From assembly GCA_900316255.1 (NCBI GenBank), contig ONCI01000035.1:1-36698 (forward strand): a stretch of DNA of 36,698 bases, given 5' to 3'. A model generated the notes under the pieces. That model saw only the letters and a list, made by a program, of their open reading frames with translations. It searched no databases and was not told where the DNA came from. Below are positions 7,999 through 15,190 of this stretch, piece by piece; position 1 is the first letter of the stretch, and every line of letters begins with the position of its first letter. This stretch comes from an uncultured Eubacteriales bacterium. Lineage in GTDB: Bacteria; Bacillota; Clostridia; Oscillospirales; Oscillospiraceae. Position numbers and translations under genes: made by a program.

Positions 7999-8736
7999 GT
8001 GCAGAAACAAGTTTTTGAATGGGATCTTGCCGGGCATACTGTTACTTTGACGTTTCTTGATCCGCATACGAGATACCGTCTTTTCCCTCCTCCGAGACCC
8101 GCTGCGGATCAAGCTCCGCAAATCGCCGTAACGCCGGAAATGTTGGAGCAGGTGCGTCCTTTTCTTCCGGAAGACGCCACGGATTCCTTTGCTGAGTACC
8201 GGTGTCTCATCCTTCTTTCCGCGCGTTTGCTGCTTCGGTATCGTTGCTGCATCTTCCATGCGGCCGCTTTTCGCTGGCGGGACCGGGCCTGGCTGCTGAC
8301 CGCACCGCCGGGGACGGGGAAGACGACCCAGTATCTCAACTGGCAGCGCCTGTTTCCCGGGGAGATCCAAATGATCTCTGGGGATATGCCCATCCTGGAA
8401 TCCCGGGAGGACGGCAGCGTGTGGGTCCATCCCAGCTCCTGGAACGGGAAGGAGAAGCTCCGCGGCGCGGAGAGCGCACCGCTTGGCGGACTTGTGCTGC
8501 TGGAGCAGGGGAAGGATGACCGGATCGTCTCGCTCTCCGCGCAGGAGGGGCTTGTGCCGCTGCTGCAGCAGTTCATGGTTTTCCCGGAAACGGAGGAGGA
8601 GATCCTGCGTATCGCGGGACTTCTGGAACGGATGTTGCTGATGGCGCCGCACTGGAAAATGGTCAACCGCGGCGGGGACGCGTCCACAAGGCTGCTGCGG
8701 GAGACGCTGGAGCAGAGCATTCAGGAAGCAGAATAA
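7999..8736 (+). CDS. HPr-kinase-like P-loop protein, paralogue B
   Basis: A 245-residue paralogue of the preceding gene, more than half identical by eye around the nucleotide-binding core: the same APPGTGKTTQ P-loop, ISGDMPIL acid motif, VHPSSWNGKE segment and the closing STRLLRETL. The GTG at 7999 is chosen over the GTG at 7990 because GAAGGG lies 8 bases upstream and the two paralogues then align from residue 1 (MNSTVF against MQKQVF). A 138-base gap with a small hairpin (AGGGC-GATT-GCCCT near 7864) separates the copies. Two diverged copies side by side suggest two substrates or a heterodimer. Its stop codon lies inside the large palindromic terminator. The family assignment rests on motif pattern; the substrate is unknown. 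Confidence 0.75.
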   Translation: MQKQVFEWDLAGHTVTLTFLDPHTRYRLFPPPRPAADQAPQIAVTPEMLEQVRPFLPEDATDSFAEYRCLILLSARLLLRYRCCIFHAAAFRWRDRAWLLTAPPGTGKTTQYLNWQRLFPGEIQMISGDMPILESREDGSVWVHPSSWNGKEKLRGAESAPLGGLVLLEQGKDDRIVSLSAQEGLVPLLQQFMVFPETEEEILRIAGLLERMLLMAPHWKMVNRGGDASTRLLRETLEQSIQEAE

Positions 8737-8778
8737 AGAAAGAGCTTGACGTCACGTGACGTCAAGCTCTTTCTTTAT
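8733..8778. terminator. Perfect 46-bp palindrome, bidirectional terminator
   Basis: Two 23-base arms meet with no loop: positions 8733-8755 are the exact reverse complement of 8756-8778, centred on GACGTCAC/GTGACGTC. The outer arms are A/T-rich (ATAAAGAAAG / CTTTCTTTAT) and supply U-rich ends in both directions. It separates two convergent genes and overlaps the stop codon of the upstream one. Terminator function fits the position; the unusually perfect symmetry is noted as a finding. Confidence 0.85.
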
Positions 8779-8788
8779 GTAGGAGGGA

Positions 8789-9808
8789 TCAGCCCTGCCA
8801 GATCTTGCTGCGGTCGATGTCTTTGAGGGTGGCGGCACCGCACATGGTCATGGTGGACTTGAGTTCGCCCACGATCTTATCCATGTAGACCTTGAAGCCC
8901 TCTTCGCCGGCACCGTAAATGGCGGTAAGGATGGGGCGGCCGATGAGCACGCCGTCAGCACCCAGAGCCAGGGCACGGAACACGTCCACGCCGGAACGGA
9001 TGCCGCCGTCCACCAGGATGGTGATGCGGTCCTTCACCGCGTCGGCAATGGCGGGGAGAACCTCCGCCGTGGAGGGCACGCCGCCCTGCACCCGGCCGCC
9101 GTGATTCGAGACCACGATGGCGTGGGCGCCGGCTTCCACCGCCTTGCGGGCGCCGGCCACGGTCATGATGCCCTTGATGATGAAGGGACGGCCGGCGTAG
9201 TCGATGATCTCACGCATCTCGTCCACAGACTTGCTGCCGGCGTTGGGGTTCATGGCCTTCAGGAAGGGGAGACCCGCTCCGTCCACGTCCATGGCAACGG
9301 CGAACACGTCCGCCTGCTCCACGATGTCCAGCTTCTCAAAGACGAACTCCTTGTTCCAGGGCTTGATGGTGGGGATGCCCATACCGCCGACCTTGACCAT
9401 GTCCTGCACGGCGCTCTTCATCACTTCCGGGTCCACGCCGTCTCCGGTCAGGGCCGCCACGCCGTAGTTGGCGGCGGCGGGGACCAGAATGGAGTTGTAG
9501 GTAAAGTCGGTGTGCTTGTTGCCGTAGTGCAGAGTCAGAGCACCGAGGGGCGCGGCAAAAATGGGGGCGGCAAAGCGATGGCCGAACATCTCAAAGGAGA
9601 CGTCGGGCTCCACATTCTGGCAGAGCGTGTCCATGTTCACGAAGATCTCCTGCCACTTGTCATAGTTGCGGGAGGCGGTGGGCCCGGGGTATTTGCAGCC
9701 GGGGCCGGGGACGGTGTTGCCGCAGGCGCGGCCGTTGCACACGGGACAGGCTTTGCAGTAGGGACCGATGCAGTCTCTGGCGGCGGCCAGAACTTCCGGA
9801 TAGGTCAT
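8789..9808 (-). CDS. FMN-dependent alpha-hydroxy-acid oxidising protein (lactate oxidase/dehydrogenase family)
   Basis: A 339-residue TIM-barrel flavoprotein of the glycolate oxidase/L-lactate dehydrogenase family, expected to oxidise a 2-hydroxy acid to the 2-keto acid. The catalytic His and Arg lie in VSNHGGRVQGG, a flavin-contacting Lys in FIIKGIMT, and the FMN phosphate site in DGGIRSGVDV and GADGVLIGRP. The usual Asp of the NHGxRQLD motif is replaced. The N-terminus has six Cys (C-x4-C-x2-C-x2-C-x4-C-x8-C within about residues 13-40), a possible metal or Fe-S site that seems typical of anaerobe versions. The start at 9808 is chosen because AGGAGG lies 8 bases upstream; an earlier in-frame ATG overlaps that site. 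It has its own promoter. The substrate is not determinable here. Confidence 0.85.
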   Translation of the reverse strand: MTYPEVLAAARDCIGPYCKACPVCNGRACGNTVPGPGCKYPGPTASRNYDKWQEIFVNMDTLCQNVEPDVSFEMFGHRFAAPIFAAPLGALTLHYGNKHTDFTYNSILVPAAANYGVAALTGDGVDPEVMKSAVQDMVKVGGMGIPTIKPWNKEFVFEKLDIVEQADVFAVAMDVDGAGLPFLKAMNPNAGSKSVDEMREIIDYAGRPFIIKGIMTVAGARKAVEAGAHAIVVSNHGGRVQGGVPSTAEVLPAIADAVKDRITILVDGGIRSGVDVFRALALGADGVLIGRPILTAIYGAGEEGFKVYMDKIVGELKSTMTMCGAATLKDIDRSKIWQG

Positions 9809-9850
9809 GAGAAAAACCTCCTTCAAGATTGTCGTTTATTTGCTGTTTGT

Positions 9851-9879
9851 ATTATGAAAGCTGCGGAAAGCTTTGTCAA
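9851..9879 (-). promoter_or_regulatory. SigA-type promoter for the hydroxy-acid oxidising gene
   Basis: On the minus strand, TTGACA (9874-9879) and CATAAT (9851-9856) are separated by 17 bases, giving a leader of about 40 bases before the start at 9808. Confidence 0.75.
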
Positions 9880-9908
9880 GTGATACCGGATATCGGCGAG
9901 CCGCGCGT

Positions 9909-10808
9909 CTATTCGGCGGGGTGCAGGCCCGTCCCGTCGAAGGCGGGGATCATCTCGTCCGTGGCGGCCTCGGTATCCTGCCAGTAGCCCTCCAGACCGC
10001 GCTTTTGCAGATAGGCGATCAGGCGCTGGTTGGTCTCCGCGTCCACACGCTGCTGCAGCTCCGGGAAACGCTCCAGGCCAGGCATGGGGGTGTATTGGCT
10101 CATGAGGGAGAAGAGGATGCTGCCGGCGGGGAACTCCTCCGCGGCAAAGTCGATCACGTCCATGGCGTTCAGGTCCTGGCCCGGCAGGATCAGATGGCGG
10201 ATCAGCACCCCGCGGCGAAGCATGCCGTCTTCGTCCAGGATGCAGGGCCCGGTCTGGCGGAACATCTCCCGGATGGCGGCGGCGGCGACGGCGGGGTAGT
10301 CCTCCGCCAGGGAATAACGCTTTGCCAGGGCCGGCTTCCAGTATTTGAAGTCCGGCAGGTAGACCTGGACCAGACCCTCCAGCAGGCGCAGGCTATCCAC
10401 ACTCTCGTAGCCGGAGCTGTTCCAGACCACCGGGATGCCCAGGTCCAGCCCATGCAGCGCCTCCGCGATGGGGCGGATGAAGTGCGCGCCGGTTACCAGG
10501 TTGATGTTATGCACCCCTTGATCCCGCAGCCGGAGCATCAAATCCCGGAGGGCAGGAACGGAGAGAATCTCGCCTGTCCCGCCGCCCCGGCTGATCTCCC
10601 GGTTCTGGCAGAACACGCAGCGGAGATTGCAGCCCGTAAAAAATACGGTGCCGGAGCCTCGGACGCCGCTTATGCAGGGCTCTTCGCCAAAATGGGGCGC
10701 AGCCCGGGAAACCCGGGGAAGAGCGGGGGAGCGGCATACACCACCGGGCTCAATCGGGCCGCGTTTTGCCCCACATTGGCGGGGACAATCGTTACAAAAA
10801 ACATCCAT
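9909..10808 (-). CDS. Radical SAM protein, PflA-like (COG1313 type)
   Basis: A 299-residue radical S-adenosylmethionine enzyme resembling putative pyruvate formate-lyase activating enzymes. The cluster-binding CxxxCxxC is in FTGCNLRCVFCQN (about residues 60-72). An N-terminal Cys group (CNDCPRQC) gives the early Cys pattern common in this subgroup. A middle segment reading NLVTGAHFI and VWNSSGYES is characteristic of these proteins. The start at 10808 has GAGGAA 8 bases upstream; frames extending further run into AT-rich promoter sequence. No glycyl radical enzyme is adjacent, so its partner is unknown. It has its own promoter and diverges from trmL. Confidence 0.85.
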   Translation of the reverse strand: MDVFCNDCPRQCGAKRGPIEPGGVCRSPALPRVSRAAPHFGEEPCISGVRGSGTVFFTGCNLRCVFCQNREISRGGGTGEILSVPALRDLMLRLRDQGVHNINLVTGAHFIRPIAEALHGLDLGIPVVWNSSGYESVDSLRLLEGLVQVYLPDFKYWKPALAKRYSLAEDYPAVAAAAIREMFRQTGPCILDEDGMLRRGVLIRHLILPGQDLNAMDVIDFAAEEFPAGSILFSLMSQYTPMPGLERFPELQQRVDAETNQRLIAYLQKRGLEGYWQDTEAATDEMIPAFDGTGLHPAE

Positions 10809-10877
10809 TCTGATCGTTCCTCGGAATCTTTTCGGCTTTTTGGCAAAATCACCATAAAATTGGAAAATCCGGGAAAG

Positions 10878-10906
10878 ATTATACCCTAAATTTGTGGATA
10901 TTGCAA
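10878..10906 (-). promoter_or_regulatory. SigA-type promoter for the radical SAM gene
   Basis: On the minus strand, TTGCAA (10901-10906), a 17-base spacer and a perfect TATAAT (10878-10883), about 70 bases upstream of the start codon. Confidence 0.8.
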
Positions 10907-10952
10907 GAATCCGAAAAAAATGCAAAAAAGTACATGAATTTTTGGAAAAGTG

Positions 10953-10961
10953 TGCTAAAAT
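10953..10961 (+). promoter_or_regulatory. Possible extended -10 promoter for trmL
   Basis: TGCTAAAAT forms an extended -10 element with no good -35 box upstream. It sits about 45 bases before the chosen trmL start. Confidence 0.4.
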
Positions 10962-11005
10962 GATGCCGATTGAGAGACCTGAATACAGATCCGGGGGTGG
11001 GTGTT

Positions 11006-11491
11006 TTGCTGGATATCGTGCTGGTGGAGCCGGAGATCCCCCACAATACCGGCGCCATCGCCAGAACCTGCGCCTGTACCGGGGCAAGACTGCACCTCAT
11101 CAAGCCTCTTGGCTTTGACATCTCCGACAAATGGGTCAAGCGCTGCGGCCTGGACTACTGGCATCTGGTGGATATCTCCGTTTATGAGAACCTGGACGAG
11201 TATTTTGCCAGGCGGGGCGATGAGAACCTGTGGCTTGCCACCACCAAGGCGCCCCGGGCTTACCATGAGGCAGAGCTCTCCGGGGACGTGACGCTGATGT
11301 TCGGCAAGGAGACCGCCGGGCTGCCCCTGTGGCTGCGGGAGCGCTATCGGGACAGATGCATCCGGATCCCCATGATCTCGGAGGCAAGAAGCCTCAATCT
11401 TTCCAATTCCGTTGCCATTCTGGCCTATGAGGCGCTGCGGCAGCAGGGCTTCCCGGGCCTTATGGAGGCCGGCGAAATGTCGGCTGAATAA
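11006..11491 (+). CDS. trmL: tRNA (cytidine/uridine-34 2'-O)-methyltransferase, TrmL type
   Basis: A 161-residue SPOUT-fold methyltransferase that modifies the wobble ribose of certain leucine tRNAs using SAM. Family motifs are all present: EPEIPHNTGAIART near the start, LMFGKETAGLP (SAM knot) and RSLNLSNSVAILAYE near the end. The start is uncertain. TTG at 11006 gives the family's usual beginning (LLDIVLVEPEIP) and follows a GGGGGTGG stretch by 5 bases; GTG at 10997 or TTG at 10970 are in frame but extend beyond the usual N-terminus. It is the first gene before pgk, 30 bases upstream, perhaps co-transcribed. Confidence 0.88.
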   Translation: MLDIVLVEPEIPHNTGAIARTCACTGARLHLIKPLGFDISDKWVKRCGLDYWHLVDISVYENLDEYFARRGDENLWLATTKAPRAYHEAELSGDVTLMFGKETAGLPLWLRERYRDRCIRIPMISEARSLNLSNSVAILAYEALRQQGFPGLMEAGEMSAE

Positions 11492-11521
11492 ACTGATAAA
11501 CTTTTTTTAGGAGGATAACCC

Positions 11522-12787
11522 ATGAACTACAGCAAGAAGACCATTTACGATGTGGACGTAAAGGGTAAGAAGGTCCTGCTTCGCTGCGACTTCAACGTTC
11601 CCCAGGACAAGAAGACCGGCGAGATCACCAGTGACAAGCGTATCGTTGCGGCCATCCCCACCATCAAGTATCTGCTGGAGCAGGGCGCAGCCGTGATCGC
11701 CTGCTCTCACCTGGGCAAGCCCGCTGCCACCTTCGACAGCTACGTGAAGAAGCAGGTCGAGAAGGGCAAGAACGAGGCCGACATCACCAAGGAAGAGTGG
11801 GAGAAGTCCCTGCGCAAGCTGACCCTGGCTCCCGTTGCCAAGCGCCTCAGCGAGCTGCTGGGCCAGGACGTGATCTTCGCTTCCGACACCATCGGCGAGG
11901 ACGCCAAGACCAAGGCCGCCGCTCTGCAGCCCGGTCAGATCCTGCTGCTGGAGAACCTGCGCTTCGCCAAGGGCGAGACCAAGAACGACCCCGCCTTTGC
12001 CAAGGCTCTGGCTGACATGGCCGAGATCTTCGTCTCCGACGCGTTCGGCACCGTGCACCGCGCCCACGCCTCCACCGCCGGCGTTGCCGCTTACCTGCCC
12101 GCCTACTCCGGCCTGCTGGTGGACAAGGAACTGAGCATTATGGGCAAGGCTCTGGAGAATCCTGCCCGTCCCTTCGTCGCTGTGCTCGGCGGCGCCAAGG
12201 TTTCCGACAAGATCAACGTTATCAACAACCTTCTGGAGAAGGCCGACACCATCATCATCGGCGGCGGCATGGCCTACACCTTCAAGGCGGCTCAGGGCTT
12301 CAAGATCGGTAAGTCCCTGCTGGAGGCCGACCGCATCGACTACGCCAAGGATATGATCGCCAAGGCTGAGGAGAAGGGCGTGAAGTTCCTGCTGCCCATC
12401 GACAACATCTGTGCCAAGGAGTTCTCCGCCGACGCCGAGCCCATTCTGGTGGAAGGCGACATCGCCGACGATCTGATGGGCATGGACATCGGCCCCAAGA
12501 CCCGCGAGATCTTTGCCGAGGCCGTGAAGGGCGCCGGCACCATCGTGTGGAACGGACCCATGGGCGTGTTCGAGTTTGACGCTTTTGCCGAGGGCACCAA
12601 GGCTATGGCCCGCGCTCTGGCCGAGAGCGGCGCTGTCACCATCGTGGGCGGCGGCGACTCCGCCTCTGCGGTGGAAAAGCTTGGCTTTGCCGACAAGATC
12701 ACCCACATCTCCACCGGCGGCGGCGCTTCCCTGGAGTTCCTGGAAGGCAAGGAGCTGCCGGGCGTGGCCTGCCTGCTGGACAAGTAA
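11522..12787 (+). CDS. pgk: Phosphoglycerate kinase
   Basis: A 421-residue cytoplasmic glycolytic enzyme transferring phosphate from 1,3-bisphosphoglycerate to ADP. The N-terminal substrate domain begins [13 protein letters not shown] and contains CSHLGKPA. The C-terminal nucleotide domain carries [20 protein letters not shown] and [11 protein letters not shown] followed by STGGGASLE. It is slightly longer than the approximately 394-residue Bacillus enzyme because of an insertion around residues 75-100 ([18 protein letters not shown]). AGGAGG lies 7 bases before the ATG. Its codon choice is strongly biased toward C-ending codons, as expected for high expression. First of the glycolytic set pgk-tpiA-gpmI. 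Confidence 0.97.
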   Translation: MNYSKKTIYDVDVKGKKVLLRCDFNVPQDKKTGEITSDKRIVAAIPTIKYLLEQGAAVIACSHLGKPAATFDSYVKKQVEKGKNEADITKEEWEKSLRKLTLAPVAKRLSELLGQDVIFASDTIGEDAKTKAAALQPGQILLLENLRFAKGETKNDPAFAKALADMAEIFVSDAFGTVHRAHASTAGVAAYLPAYSGLLVDKELSIMGKALENPARPFVAVLGGAKVSDKINVINNLLEKADTIIIGGGMAYTFKAAQGFKIGKSLLEADRIDYAKDMIAKAEEKGVKFLLPIDNICAKEFSADAEPILVEGDIADDLMGMDIGPKTREIFAEAVKGAGTIVWNGPMGVFEFDAFAEGTKAMARALAESGAVTIVGGGDSASAVEKLGFADKITHISTGGGASLEFLEGKELPGVACLLDK

Positions 12788-12815
12788 GTTTTCAGTTTTG
12801 AGTTTTTAGTTTTTA
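12788..12815. repeat. TTTTTAG-type short repeats between pgk and tpiA
   Basis: Degenerate heptad-like units (TTTTCAG, TTTTGAG, TTTTTAG, TTTTTAG) fill the gap just before the tpiA ribosome binding site. Matching units flank gpmI at 15042-15068 and 15156-15190. Confidence 0.7.
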
Positions 12816-12833
12816 GAAAACGAGGATTTGACA

Positions 12834-13517
12834 ATGAATAGAAAGTACCGTAAGACCATTATTGCCGGCAACTGGAAGATGAACCAGCTGGCCTCCACCA
12901 TCAAGCCCTTCATGGAAGAGCTGAAAGCCAATATGCCCAAGACCAAGACCTGCGACGTGGTGCTCTGCGCCCCCGCCGTGATGGTCCCCGCCCTGATCCG
13001 TGCCGGTAAGGACTGCAAGGTCGCCGCCGGCGCCCAGGACGTTTCCAAGTTCGAGAAGGGTGCTTACACCGGTGAGATCTCCGCCGCCCAGCTGGCGGAC
13101 ATCGGCGCCAAGTACTGCATCGTCGGCCACAGCGAGCGCCGCCAGTATCACGGCGAGGACGACATGCTGGTCAACGCCAAGGCCAAGGCCCTGCTGGCAA
13201 AGGGCATCGCCCCCATCATCTGCGTTGGCGAGAGCCTGGAGCAGCGTGAGATGGACCTGACCATGGAGTATGTTGCCTACCAGGTCAAGGCTGCCCTCTC
13301 CGGCATCGATGCCACCCAGCTGCGCCGCTGCGTCATCGCCTATGAGCCCATCTGGGCCATCGGCACCGGCAAGACCGCTACCGCCGAGCAGGCGCAGGAA
13401 GTCTGCGAGGGCATCCGTGCCGTGATCCGCAAGATCTACGGCGCCCGTCCCGCCCGTGCTGTCAGCATTCTCTACGGCGGCAGCATGAACGCCAAGAACG
13501 CTACCGCTCAGGACTGA
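12834..13517 (+). CDS. tpiA: Triose-phosphate isomerase, C-terminally truncated
   Basis: A 227-residue version of an enzyme normally about 250 residues long that interconverts DHAP and glyceraldehyde 3-phosphate. The catalytic residues are present: Lys in GNWKMN, His in IVGHSERR and Glu in AYEPIWAIGTGKTAT (loop 6). The sequence follows the family to YGGSMNAKNA and then ends abruptly with TAQD. The final helix and the phosphate-gripping loop (normally DGGLxGGASL) are absent, and no downstream frame supplies them before the terminator at 13530. About 20-28 residues are missing. ATG at 12834 has GAGGA 7 bases upstream. As written the enzyme should be inactive or badly impaired, so an internal deletion or an assembly gap near 13500 is likely. 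Confidence 0.9.
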   Translation: MNRKYRKTIIAGNWKMNQLASTIKPFMEELKANMPKTKTCDVVLCAPAVMVPALIRAGKDCKVAAGAQDVSKFEKGAYTGEISAAQLADIGAKYCIVGHSERRQYHGEDDMLVNAKAKALLAKGIAPIICVGESLEQREMDLTMEYVAYQVKAALSGIDATQLRRCVIAYEPIWAIGTGKTATAEQAQEVCEGIRAVIRKIYGARPARAVSILYGGSMNAKNATAQD

Positions 13518-13529
13518 TCCGGCAAATCA

Positions 13530-13561
13530 GGGGATGCAAGGATAGCTTTGCATCCCCTTTT
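13530..13561 (+). terminator. Intrinsic terminator after tpiA
   Basis: GGGGATGCAA (13530-13539) pairs fully with TTGCATCCCC (13548-13557), extended by a G-T wobble, followed by TTTT. It lies between tpiA and gpmI in the same direction and may cap the pgk-tpiA transcript or tune gpmI. Confidence 0.85.
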
Positions 13562-13592
13562 CCAAATGTATCAGAAAGGAATTTTCTCATTT

Positions 13593-15039
13593 ATGAAAAA
13601 AGCCGTTTTTATCATTCTTGACGGTTTCGGCATTGCGCCCCCCACCGCAGGCAACGCCATTGCCCAGGCCAAGAAGCCCAATCTGGACAAGCTCTTTGCC
13701 GAGTACCCCTGCACCCAGCTGCAGGCTTCCGGCCTTGACGTGGGTCTGCCTGAGGGCCAGATGGGCAACTCCGAGGTGGGTCACACCAACATCGGCGCCG
13801 GCCGCGTGGTGTTCCAGATCCTGCCGAAGATCACCCAGGAGATCCAGACCGGCAAGTTCTTTGAAAACAAGGTCTATATCAAGGCCATCGAGGACGCCAA
13901 GGCCAATGGCAAGGCCCTGCACATCATGGGCCTGCTTTCCAACGGCGGCGTGCACAGCCACATCACCCACATCTTCGGCATCCTGGATATGGCCAAGCAG
14001 CGGGGCGTGGAGAAGGTCTATGTCCACTGCTTCCTGGACGGCCGTGACGTGCCGCCTACCAGCGGCGCCGGCTTTGTGAAGGAACTGCATGAGAAGTGCC
14101 AGTCCCTTGGCAACGCGCAGATCGCCACCATCCAGGGCCGCTTCTGGGGCATGGACCGCGACAAGCGCTGGGACCGCGTGGAGAAGGGTTATCGCGCCAT
14201 CGTCTGCGGTGAGGGCGTGGAGGCTGTGGACCCTGTGAAGGCTGTGGAAGACAGCTATGCTCAGGGCGTGACCGACGAATTTGTGGAGCCCACCGTGGTC
14301 TGCAAGGACGGCGCCATCAACGAGGGCGACAGCGTCATTTTCATGAACTTCCGTCCCGACCGCGCCCGCGAGATGACCTGGGCCCTGAATCTGCCCGATT
14401 TTGACGGATTTCAGCGTCCCAAGACCGTCTATCCTCTCAGCTATGTCTGCACCGCCCAGTATGACGAGGCGCTGCCCCTGCCCATCGCCTATCCCCCCGA
14501 GGTCATCGAGAACACCATCGGCGACATCATCAGCTCCCGCGGTCTCAAGCAGTTCCGCGTGGCGGAGACCGAGAAGTACGCCCACGTCACCTTCTTCTTC
14601 AACGGCGGCGTGGAGAAGCAGTGCGAGGGCGAGGACCGCTGCCTGGTGCCTTCTCCCAAGGAGTTCCCCACCTACGACCTGATCCCCCAGATGAGCGCGG
14701 AGAAGGTGGCCGACAAGGTGGTGGAGGCCATTGCCTCCGAGCAGTACAGCCTGATCGTCTGCAACTTTGCCAACTGCGACATGGTGGGACATACAGGCGT
14801 GATGGAAGCCGCTGTGAAGGCTGTGGAGACCCACCGCCGACCACGGCAACGCCGACGTGATGTTTGACGAGACCGGCAAGGTCAATACCGCCCATACCAC
14901 TAACCCCGTGCCCTTCTGCGTGCGGCAGAAGGGGATCGAGCTGGAGCCGGGCCGTCTGGCCGATATCGCCCCCACGATTCTGAAGCTCATCGGCATCGAG
15001 CAGCCCGCCGACATGACCGGCAAGTGCCTGATCAAGTGA
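13593..15039 (+). pseudogene. gpmI: Cofactor-independent phosphoglycerate mutase, frameshifted by an apparent internal deletion
   Basis: Interconverts 3- and 2-phosphoglycerate through two metal ions. From ATG 13593 (AAGGAA 12 bases upstream) the frame reads VFIILDGFG, the catalytic Ser motif QMGNSEVGHTN and CNFANCDMVGHTG, matching the family closely. At about 14833 it passes into another frame after VKAVET, giving a false tail ending at 14867. The true C-terminus resumes in the +1 frame at [12 protein letters not shown] and runs to 15039 (AHTTNPVPF ... CLIK). Comparison with the E. coli order of residues between these motifs suggests about 62 bases are missing, which also explains the frame change. 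As written no full-length enzyme can be made. A programmed frameshift is excluded because residues are missing. Confidence 0.88.
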
Positions 15040-15041
15040 GT

Positions 15042-15068
15042 TTCTAGTTTTTAGTTCATAGTTTTTAG
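15042..15068. repeat. TTTTTAG-type short repeats after gpmI
   Basis: TTTCTAG, TTTTTAG, TTCATAG and TTTTTAG in succession directly after the gpmI stop, similar to the units before tpiA. Confidence 0.7.
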
Positions 15069-15081
15069 AATTGAAAATCGA

Positions 15082-15116
15082 AAAACCTCCCGGATGTGTA
15101 ATCCGAGAGGTTTTTT
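15082..15116. terminator. Bidirectional intrinsic terminator between convergent genes
   Basis: AAAACCTCCCGGAT pairs with ATCCGAGAGGTTTT (one mismatch) around a 5-base loop, followed by TTTTTT on the plus strand and, on the minus strand, by the T-run opposite 15081-15085. It serves gpmI and probably the convergent fusion gene. Confidence 0.9.
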
Positions 15117-15155
15117 CATTGAAGAAGGGACATTCTGGATATTTTTTAATCAGCA

Positions 15156-15190
15156 TGATACTAGAAACTAAAAACTAAAAACTAAAAACT
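15156..15190. repeat. AAAAACT tandem heptads
   Basis: CTAGAAACT followed by three AAAAACT units, running into the stop of the minus-strand gene at 15189. Read on the minus strand they are AGTTTTT units, the same family as at 12788 and 15042. The unit is far too short for CRISPR. Confidence 0.75.

Noticed and set aside
14825-14870. Programmed frameshift in gpmI (and in the first pcsB)
   Set aside because: Residues are missing at the junction, not merely out of frame, and there is no slippery heptamer with a downstream structure.
11507-15035. Long minus-strand frames opposite pgk and gpmI
   Set aside because: The strongly biased codons of the glycolytic genes open the opposite frame; no motifs or ribosome binding sites are seen.
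15156-15190. CRISPR array
   Set aside because: Units are 7 bases long without spacers and no cas gene is nearby.
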